Source: Eubacteriales bacterium
Lineage (GTDB): Bacteria; Bacillota; Clostridia; Christensenellales; Aristaeellaceae
Direction of reading: 5' to 3'
NCBI GenBank assembly: GCA_028693055.1
Contig: JAQUWD010000013.1
Location: forward strand, 1 to 64,000
Length of the DNA: 64,000 bases
Positions 50,218 to 56,950 of the stretch are shown here, in pieces. Numbering within the stretch: position 1 is the first letter of the stretch; every line of letters starts with the position of its first letter. The notes under the pieces were generated by a model, which was not told where the DNA came from, ran no database searches, and was given only the letters and a program-made list of their open reading frames with translations. The position numbers and the translations under genes were made by a program.

Positions 50218-52524
50218 ATGACCGGGAACGTACTGACCAGAAAGCTGCTAAGAGATATGCATCGCTCCGGGATGCAGTTCGCGGCGCTGATTCTGCTTTG
50301 CGTTCTCGGTACTTTTTTGTTCTCCGGCATCGACGGCATATCCCGCATGACGGCTGCAACCAATGAGAAGTATTTTGAAGAAAACAGGTTGGCTGATTTT
50401 TGGGTAGCGCTGCCAAGCGTGGATCGACAAGCGTTAGCGGATGTACGCTCCATTCCGGGGGTGGAGGAGGTTTGCGCTCGCTTTTCTTTGGATATGGAAA
50501 CGGAGCTGCCCGGCGAACCCACGCTGAATGTCACAGCCTACGACGGCGCAATGACGATCAATGCGCCCATCGTTACGCAGGGAGAAGCACTGACAACGCT
50601 GGACCGCCGGGGCTGTCTGATGCAGGTCGGCTTTGCCCAAGCCAACCATCTACAGGTTGGCGATGCGGTAACGGTACGGTTGGGGAATGTGAAAACTACC
50701 TTAACGGTGCGTGGACTGGTGTACAGCCCTGAATACATAACCGTTACCAACGATTTTGCCGCCAATCCGCTAAAGTACGGCTTTGTGCTGGTGAACGCTT
50801 CCGCCTTTCCTCAGCTGCCCTTAAGCCAGATGGTCGTTAAGCTTACGCCGGACGCTGACGGGGAGGCGGTACGCAAGGCGATTGAAGACAAGCAGTCTTT
50901 AGCGTTTGTGATGGATCGCAAGGCGCACAGGAGCACTGCCGCCGCTGAGGACAACGTCACCATGTTTCGCTCCCTATCCATCGTATTTCCCATGGCTGCC
51001 TTTTTGGTGGCGGCGTTGATCGTTATGACGACCTTGACCCGAATGATCGATAACCAGCGAATGCAAATTGGCACCCTTCGTGCGCTGGGCTTTTCCGACG
51101 GCGCTATTCAAAGGCATTACCTATCCTATGCCGTTTTTCCATCGCTCCTAGGCTCGGTGCTTGGCGCGGTGCTGGGACATCTTTCATTGCCAAGGCTGAT
51201 TTGGGCGCTGCTGATTGGGCAGAGCGAATACCCCTACCGTATTTTACCGCCCATATCGGCGGCAGCGTGGGCCATGGCGGCGGTATCGGTGCTGACGGCC
51301 ATGCTGATCTGCTTGGCGGCTTACCAAAAAGCGGCTAAGGAAACCGCGGCTGACCTGCTGCGACCGAAGCCGCCCAAGGATGGCAAACGAATTTTGCTGG
51401 AGCGGATACCCTCTCTATGGAAAAAGCTTCGCTTTAATTCCAAAATGGTAGTGCGAAACCTAATGCGCTCCAAGAGCCGCACCATGATGTCCTGCATCGG
51501 CCTAATGTGCTGCAGCGCGCTATTGACCGCGTCAATCGGCTTGCAGAACTCCGTTCTATCCACCGTGGAGAACCATTATCATGGCACGCTGCGCTATGAT
51601 ATCCGCGTGCGGCTGAATGATCAGGCCGGGAATGGAGACGCATACAAGGCCCGCTTGCAGGCAGAGCGGGTGGAGCCTGTCATGGAGAAGTCGGTGAATC
51701 TATCCTTTCTGGGGCGTGGACGCACTTCTCTATTGACCGTATTGGAAGATGATCAGCAGCTGTTCTACTTGGGCCAAAATGAAACCTATGTGCGGCTTTT
51801 AGACGGCTCCATTGCTTTGACCGATATTCTAGCCGGCACTTTAAACGCCAAGGTGGGGGACAGCCTTACTTTTTTATTGCCCGGAGATGATCAGCCCTTT
51901 TCCTTGCCGGTGGGGAGTATTGTATACAACAATTTTTCGCAGGGCGTTTACATGAACCGCTCCACTTGGGAAGCCTTACGCAAAACGGAATTCATCCCAA
52001 CGGCGCTTCAAATCAGCGGCCCGTCGGAAACAACCTACGCCTTGCTGAACGCCATGGACGAGGTGGAGCAGATTGATACCATTGAGGCGCAATCGGAGGA
52101 CGCGCTGATTTCCTTCAACACGGTTTCCTCCGTATTCGGCGTGCTGATGATCTTGGCGCTGGCTATGGCCTTTGTGATCTGCTACAACATGGGCTTAATC
52201 AACTTTGCGGAGCGCACAAGGGAATATGCCACATTGAAGGTGCTAGGATATCATCAAAGAGAAATTCGTGGCTTAATCTTGAAGGAAAATGCGTTGATTG
52301 CCGTGATTGCCCTCGTGCTGGCTGTAGCGCCGGGGCTGGGATTAACCAGCGTGATTCTACGGGTTTGCGAAACCGACAGCGTGCGCTATGTATGTCAGGT
52401 GCCTATAACCACAATCCTTTTAAGCTCGGCAATCACCTTTGGCTTTTCCTTTGTCATTCAACTTTTGCTCATTAAAAAAGTGCGCTCCATCATGATGGTG
52501 GAGGCACTGAAATCGGTGGAATAA
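50218..52524 (+). CDS. FtsX-like ABC permease (MacB/LolC class)
   Basis: This 768-residue protein has an N-terminal helix (about 19-38), an extracytoplasmic MacB-PCD-like domain (about 45-235), and FtsX helices (about 255-385). A second permease half begins near 400 (RFNSKMVVRNLMRSKSRTMM). Another outside domain and three final helices (about 640-755) end with MMVEALKSVE. YATLKVLGYHQREIRG and MQIGTLRALGFSDGAIQRH are the two FtsX cytoplasmic loops. ATG 50218 fits GGAGGG spacing. No LolD/MacB-type ATPase is adjacent, which is unusual. Confidence 0.87.
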   Translation: MTGNVLTRKLLRDMHRSGMQFAALILLCVLGTFLFSGIDGISRMTAATNEKYFEENRLADFWVALPSVDRQALADVRSIPGVEEVCARFSLDMETELPGEPTLNVTAYDGAMTINAPIVTQGEALTTLDRRGCLMQVGFAQANHLQVGDAVTVRLGNVKTTLTVRGLVYSPEYITVTNDFAANPLKYGFVLVNASAFPQLPLSQMVVKLTPDADGEAVRKAIEDKQSLAFVMDRKAHRSTAAAEDNVTMFRSLSIVFPMAAFLVAALIVMTTLTRMIDNQRMQIGTLRALGFSDGAIQRHYLSYAVFPSLLGSVLGAVLGHLSLPRLIWALLIGQSEYPYRILPPISAAAWAMAAVSVLTAMLICLAAYQKAAKETAADLLRPKPPKDGKRILLERIPSLWKKLRFNSKMVVRNLMRSKSRTMMSCIGLMCCSALLTASIGLQNSVLSTVENHYHGTLRYDIRVRLNDQAGNGDAYKARLQAERVEPVMEKSVNLSFLGRGRTSLLTVLEDDQQLFYLGQNETYVRLLDGSIALTDILAGTLNAKVGDSLTFLLPGDDQPFSLPVGSIVYNNFSQGVYMNRSTWEALRKTEFIPTALQISGPSETTYALLNAMDEVEQIDTIEAQSEDALISFNTVSSVFGVLMILALAMAFVICYNMGLINFAERTREYATLKVLGYHQREIRGLILKENALIAVIALVLAVAPGLGLTSVILRVCETDSVRYVCQVPITTILLSSAITFGFSFVIQLLLIKKVRSIMMVEALKSVE

Positions 52525-52528
52525 GGGA

Positions 52529-53629
52529 TTACTCAAAAGCTTTTTGGACGGTTTGCAGCAGCTTACGAATGGGCAAATGCTGGGGGCAGATATCCTCGCA
52601 CTGTCCGCAATCCACGCAGGCGGAAGGATGGGCCTTATCTGTAGTGGCGCGCTTATATTCGCCCCTATCGCTGCCAAACTGCTTTTGATGGTTATAAGCG
52701 TGGAAAAGACCGGGGATACCGATTCCGGCAGGGCAGCCGTCCATGCAGTAGCGGCAGCCGGTGCAGGCAATGTCGCCCTGCTTTTTGAGCACCTCTCGAA
52801 CCGTGTGAACCGCTTCCGTTTCCTCTTGATTTAGCGGGACGAACTCCTTCATGAAGGACAGGTTATCCTCCATCTGCGCCAGATTGCTCATGCCGGAGAG
52901 CACCATGCATACGCCCTCGAAGGAGGCGGCAAAGCGTACCGCATAGCTAGCATGGGTGCCGCCATGGAGTTCGTCCAGAATTTTTGCTCCCGCAGGGGGA
53001 AGCTCCGCAAGCCTACCGCCCTTGACCGGCTCCATGATGATGACGGGCTTGCCATGCTTGCGGCATACGTCATAGACCTTTTTACTCTCTACGCCCGGAT
53101 CATCATAGTCCATATAGTTGAACTGAATCTGTACGACCTCGATCTGGGGCTGGTCGGTCAGTATCATATCCAACGCGTCCGCTTTATCGTGAAAGGAAAT
53201 GCCCATATGGCGGATTTTTCCCTGCTTCTTGAGCTGGGCTACAATTTCATATGCGCCCTTTTCCACATATTTTTTGTGCAGCTCTCGGTTTTGGGCATGC
53301 ATTAAGTAGTAATCAAAATAGTCGACGCCTGCTGCCTCCAGCTGCCGATCAAACAGAGGCAGTATGTCCTCGCGTTTTTCAAAATAGTTCGGGGAGAGCT
53401 TATCCGTTAGCAAGTAGCTTTCCCGGGGATAGCGCTTTACCAAGCATTCCCGGAGGGCGGGCTCGCTTTTTTCACTGACATAGCCATGGGCGGTATCAAA
53501 ATAACGGAAGCCCGCCGCCATAAACGCGTCGATCATGCGGCAAAATTCCTGCTGATCGACCTCTTCACCGATCATGGGCAGACGCATACAGCCGAAGCCC
53601 AGCTTCTTTTCCTTTTGCAAATCAAACAT
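52529..53629 (-). CDS. Aldo/keto reductase with C-terminal 4Fe-4S domain, second copy
   Basis: This 366-residue protein has the same layout as the gene at 14957-16087: KLGFGCMRLPM, FDTAHGY, LTDKL, LMHAQN, HMGISFHDKADALD, then CTGCRYCMDGCPAGIGIP and CVDCGQCEDICPQHLPI. The two proteins match along their length, e.g. VVQIQFNYMDYDDPGVES against VVQIQFNYADEYSPSIES. ATG 53629 (with AAAGGA upstream) is preferred over an ATG four codons earlier. It converges with the FtsX-like gene with only 4 bases between the stops and no clear terminator. Confidence 0.9.
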   Translation of the reverse strand: MFDLQKEKKLGFGCMRLPMIGEEVDQQEFCRMIDAFMAAGFRYFDTAHGYVSEKSEPALRECLVKRYPRESYLLTDKLSPNYFEKREDILPLFDRQLEAAGVDYFDYYLMHAQNRELHKKYVEKGAYEIVAQLKKQGKIRHMGISFHDKADALDMILTDQPQIEVVQIQFNYMDYDDPGVESKKVYDVCRKHGKPVIIMEPVKGGRLAELPPAGAKILDELHGGTHASYAVRFAASFEGVCMVLSGMSNLAQMEDNLSFMKEFVPLNQEETEAVHTVREVLKKQGDIACTGCRYCMDGCPAGIGIPGLFHAYNHQKQFGSDRGEYKRATTDKAHPSACVDCGQCEDICPQHLPIRKLLQTVQKAFE

Positions 53630-53799
53630 AGGTGGAACCATCCTTTCGTAATAAGGGATGAAGTAGTGTTCAATAGGATCAGTATAGCATTCCTTTCAGG
53701 TTACGGCAAGGGGGGGGAGGACGCAAGGGCGCTAACGCCCCTTGACCCCGTTTTTCTCTTTCCGGAAAGAGAAACAGAAAGCAGCGGCACGCTCGTACA

Positions 53800-53936
53800 G
53801 CCAAAAGCCCAAATTGCCCGTTTTGAAGGAGGCGGGGCGCTATTCGGGAGGCGATGGGAGTTGGGCGGGGACATGGAGGGGCTTCCGCCTCCCACGCGCC
53901 CCTTCATCCTCCTTCAAAACGAGCGGGGCTTTTGGC
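53800..53936. repeat. Imperfect cruciform arms at the start of the repeat block
   Basis: GCCAAAAGCCC...CGTTTTGAAGGAGG (53800-53832) is inverted as CCTCCTTCAAAACG...GGGCTTTTGGC (53908-53936). Both half-arms match exactly with short spacers that differ in length. The right arm is part of the tandem repeat unit that follows. Confidence 0.65.
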
Positions 53937-54394
53937 CTCCCTCACTATTGCCGCTGTTGGGGAGCGGCGGGAGGATGGGGGAAGAGCACGGGTTTGGCGG
54001 GGGGGGGATGGCAGGGGTGGGTTTGAGGAAGGGGATAGGTTATTCGAGAGGCGATGGGAGGTGGGTGGGGACATGGAAGGGGTTCCGCATCCTATGCGCC
54101 CCTTGATTCTCCCTCGCTATCGCCGCTGTTGGGGAGCGGCGGGAGGGTGGGGGAAAAGCGTGGGTTTGGCGGGGAGGGGATGGCAGAGGTTGGGTTTGAT
54201 AGAATGGGATAGGTTATTCGGGAGGCGATGGAAGTTGGGCGGGGACATGAAGGGGGTTCCGCATCCTATGCGTCCTTGATTCTCCTTCAAAATGAGCGGG
54301 GATTTTGGCCTCCCTCGCTATTGCCGCTGTTGGGGAGCGGCGAGAGGGTGGGGGAAAAGCGTGGGTTTGGCGGTGAGGGATGGCATGGGCTGTT
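53841..54394. repeat. Three tandem copies of a GC-rich ~175-200 bp unit
   Basis: Units begin with TATTCGGGAGGCGATGG-like sequence at 53841, 54041 and 54215. Each contains GGGGACATG, TTCCGCATCC-like and GCCGCTGTTGGGGAGCGGCG elements and ends in GTGGGTTTGGCGG... The second unit lacks about 29 bases that carry the inverted TTCAAAA...TTTTGGC arm, a deletion bounded by CTCC repeats. Open frames cross the block but are low-complexity and lack ribosome sites; I regard the block as non-coding. Confidence 0.8.
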
Positions 54395-54456
54395 TTGATC
54401 AATGGACTAAATGACAGCTGCTTTTCCAGTTGGCGAACACCGAACCACGCAAAAGC

Positions 54457-54544
54457 CCCGCGACCTTCCGTCGCGGGACGATTCCACCCCACCGCCCCTG
54501 CCCGCTAAAGCGGGCAGTCCGGGGTCCAGGGGCTCAGCCCCTGG
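54457..54544. repeat. Three adjacent short palindromes
   Basis: CCCGCGAC/GTCGCGGG (54457-54477), CTGCCCGC/GCGGGCAG (54498-54517) and CCAGGGGCT/AGCCCCTGG (54526-54544) form successive hairpins. The last overlaps the stop of the minus-strand membrane-protein gene, so they may end its transcript or be an inserted repeat cassette. Confidence 0.6.
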
Positions 54545-54971
54545 AGTGGCGCATGCCGCTGATGATGGCTCCGGCGATGCCGCCGCCAGCGATGCCCATG
54601 GCTACATCGCTTAGGTAGGAGGTGAAGGGAAGCTGCTGACCTGATAGGAGAGCATAGAGGGCTACGCCTAGGAGCATGTAGATAAAGCCGAGTGCGGCCC
54701 CTAGGAGCATGCCTTTTTCGCCGCCACGGCCGACGGTGACGAGGGCGCCTACAAAGATGGAGGCAAGCTTGATGAGCTGGTTGATGATGCGGATAACCGT
54801 GTCGGAGGGACGTAGCCATTGCATGAGTAAGGCGAAGAGTAGCACGCCTGCCAGTGTGACGCCGATGGCGCTCAGTAGCCCCCGAAGAAGCCTAGACCAC
54901 GTGGTTTGACGGTGCCGCCCCGCACGGCGGCGCACGGTACGGGCAGCGCCCGGAGTGGAATATGTAGGCAT
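54534..54971 (-). CDS. TIGR04086-like small membrane protein
   Basis: This 145-residue protein has a basic N-terminal segment (ARTVRRRAGRHRQTT) and four hydrophobic helices: LLSAIGVTLAGVLLFALLMQ, a second near 65-82, a third near 90-110 (LLGAALGFIYMLLGVALYAL), and a Gly-rich last helix. This matches TIGR04086 proteins of spore-formers and related Clostridia, often placed next to yajC as here. ATG 54971 has GGGAGG 8 bases upstream. That site is inside a hairpin (54980-55023). Confidence 0.7.
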   Translation of the reverse strand: MPTYSTPGAARTVRRRAGRHRQTTWSRLLRGLLSAIGVTLAGVLLFALLMQWLRPSDTVIRIINQLIKLASIFVGALVTVGRGGEKGMLLGAALGFIYMLLGVALYALLSGQQLPFTSYLSDVAMGIAGGGIAGAIISGMRHSRG

Positions 54972-54979
54972 ATGGAAAA

Positions 54980-55023
54980 CCTCCCTGCATTCGCTTTTGT
55001 ACAGCCTATGCGAATGAGGGAGG
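54980..55023 (-). promoter_or_regulatory. Hairpin that covers the ribosome site of the TIGR04086-like gene
   Basis: Read on the minus strand, CCTCCCTCATTCGC pairs with GCGAATGCAGGGAGG (one bulge) around about 15 bases. TTTTCC and then ATG follow. The 3' arm contains the GGGAGG ribosome site. The same hairpin with its T-rich tail could also act as an attenuator after yajC. Confidence 0.65.
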
Positions 55024-55045
55024 TGTTTATGCAAGGGGAAATGGA

Positions 55046-55438
55046 TTAGTTGAGCACTTCGCTGTCGTTTTCCACAGCGACTTCTTCCACGTTGCGGATG
55101 GCCCAACGGGCAAAGATTAGCTTCACGTTGTCCTTGCCAACGGAGAGCTCAATGGTTTCGTCTTTGATGGAGACGATGGTGCCATAGATGCCGCCGATGG
55201 TGCAGATACGGTCGCCTACCTTGAGGGCAGCCAGCATATCCTTAACCTTCTTGTCCTTCTTGCGTTGGGGACGAATAAGAAGGAAATAGAAAACAACAAA
55301 CATTAAAACCAGCGGGATTAGCATGCCCAGTAGCTCCGTTGTGGTGTTGACGGCGGTAGCGCCGGTTGCGGCGGTAGCGTCAACAGCGCCTGTAGCTGCC
55401 TCTGTAAGCCCTAAAAGAGAAGAAAAACTCATCGTCAT
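55046..55438 (-). CDS. yajC: Preprotein translocase subunit YajC
   Basis: This 130-residue SecDF accessory protein has an Ala/Thr-rich N-terminus, a single helix at about 37-58 (LLGMLIPLVLMFVVFYFLLI) and the signature RPQRKKDKKVKDMLAALKVGD, then ICTIGGIYGTIVSIKDETIEL. The start is ATG 55438 with AAAGGGG upstream. A second ATG two codons later is possible. No secD or secF gene is in the window. Confidence 0.9.
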   Translation of the reverse strand: MTMSFSSLLGLTEAATGAVDATAATGATAVNTTTELLGMLIPLVLMFVVFYFLLIRPQRKKDKKVKDMLAALKVGDRICTIGGIYGTIVSIKDETIELSVGKDNVKLIFARWAIRNVEEVAVENDSEVLN

Positions 55439-55690
55439 GGTACCCCTTTCCAAAATCGGTAGGCTAATTATAGCAAATTCGAATCCAAAGTACAAGATGC
55501 AGTTGTGAACAGTTCGAAAATAAAGGTTTTGGGGGATTGCTACGAGAATTGTCAAATGTTACGTTTGTGTAAAAACACAAGGCGCTTGGTGGTTTTTCGT
55601 GACGGAAAGACTATACATTTCCTACGCATTCATGTACAATAGAAGATGGGAAAGCTGTCATATTTCTTTGCTTTGGATCGGAGGAAATGA

Positions 55691-56902
55691 ATGAAAACCC
55701 GTTTGACGAAGAAGAGCTGGATGATCATGATCATCTGCGTCCTGTGTTGCTTGCCAGTCGTGGGAATGGCTGACGGCGCGGGCGCGCTTTCGGAGAGCGA
55801 GCTGAATACATGGGTCACGCAGATACTGCGGGAAAGCGCCGAAGAAACGCCGCTAAACGCTCCTGTTGGAGAAGAGGCGTTGACGGAGGACGGATATGCG
55901 TTCCTCTATAGCTTTGCCACGCTTTATTACGATAAGCCGGTGCTGGACGAAGCCAGTGTTTTGAAGGCGGTTGTTGTGACGGACGAGGGCTTTCCTACGG
56001 TGCGCGGCATACGGCTGGGCGACGACGCCAGCGTGCTAATGGATTGTTATGGTTGGCAGAATTCAATGCTGATCGGCAACGGAGCCTTTGCCGCCCTCTA
56101 TGAAATGGACCGTCTGCCGGAGGCTGCTTATTGGAGCTGGGCTGGATATGAAAACGAGAAGCTGCTGTCTTTGCAGTGCGCGATTCATGTGCGGCTGGAA
56201 AACGACCGCTATACCGATGCGGGGATAAATTACGCCGTGGAGAACGGAAAGATCAGCGCCATACGCGTATATGGGCTAGACGCAACGATCAGCGTAGATG
56301 AGGTCAAAAAGAACCTTGTGGCGGTGGAAAGCGTGGCCGCAGCCATCAGCGGTGACGAGCCGGAGAAGGAGATTGCTTCGCAAGGGTATCTGATCCAAAA
56401 CGACGCGGCGCCCTTTGGAGCAAATGATCTGCTTTTTGGCGGCGTAAACTATCTCAATATGACGGAGCAGACCGCGCAGACGCTTTTTGGAAAAGCGCTG
56501 TCGGAGGAAAAGGTACAGGATGATACCGGCGCATGGCTGCTGACCACAAAGCGGGAGGGGTTAAGCCTCAGCTATACCCTGTCTGACGAGTCGGCAGTGC
56601 TGGAAACCTTCAGCGTCACCGGCCAGCTGAAGGGCCCCCGAGGCGTTCAAACGGGTATGAAGGCAGACGAGGTGATTCAGTTGTTTCGCACCGACGGCAC
56701 CGGCGCGGTGGCGGACGGGGTGGGCATACTTTACGGCGACGGAGCCAATGCGCCCACAGGCGTAATGGAATCCGATTCCGATGGTATAACGGCGCTGCGC
56801 TACACCGCCATGATACAGACGACAAGCGGTGATAGAATGATCACTTTACACCTTTCCTTTACGTCTGGGCTATTAAACGAATGGATGCTTTATTCTTGGT
56901 AA
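55691..56902 (+). CDS. Secreted protein of unknown function with a duplicated domain
   Basis: This 403-residue protein has a signal peptide at about 1-27 (WMIMIICVLCCLPVVGMA). It has no lipobox, since the Cys residues lie inside the core. Two regions look related: TVRGIRLGDDASVLMDCYGW...ISAIRVYGL (about 97-200) and GPRGVQTGMKADEVIQLFRT...LNEWMLYSW (about 315-403). Both share an R-G-x-x-x-G-x-x-A-x-x-(I/L) start like BamE-type modules. This fold guess is inference. GGATCGGAGG precedes ATG. It lies 48 bases before the TPR-repeat gene and is probably cotranscribed. Confidence 0.6.
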   Translation: MKTRLTKKSWMIMIICVLCCLPVVGMADGAGALSESELNTWVTQILRESAEETPLNAPVGEEALTEDGYAFLYSFATLYYDKPVLDEASVLKAVVVTDEGFPTVRGIRLGDDASVLMDCYGWQNSMLIGNGAFAALYEMDRLPEAAYWSWAGYENEKLLSLQCAIHVRLENDRYTDAGINYAVENGKISAIRVYGLDATISVDEVKKNLVAVESVAAAISGDEPEKEIASQGYLIQNDAAPFGANDLLFGGVNYLNMTEQTAQTLFGKALSEEKVQDDTGAWLLTTKREGLSLSYTLSDESAVLETFSVTGQLKGPRGVQTGMKADEVIQLFRTDGTGAVADGVGILYGDGANAPTGVMESDSDGITALRYTAMIQTTSGDRMITLHLSFTSGLLNEWMLYSW

Positions 56903-56950
56903 GGACGACCAAGGTTCTTATGAGGGATAGGAGAATCGGGAGGCTTTCGC

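Noticed and set aside
53841..54394. Tandem repeats as a CRISPR array
   Set aside because: Units are about 175-200 bp, contiguous, and have no unique spacers. No cas gene is nearby.
53486..54492. Open frames up to about 200 codons across the GC-rich repeats
   Set aside because: They are low-complexity, exist on both strands, lack ribosome sites and repeat with the DNA unit.
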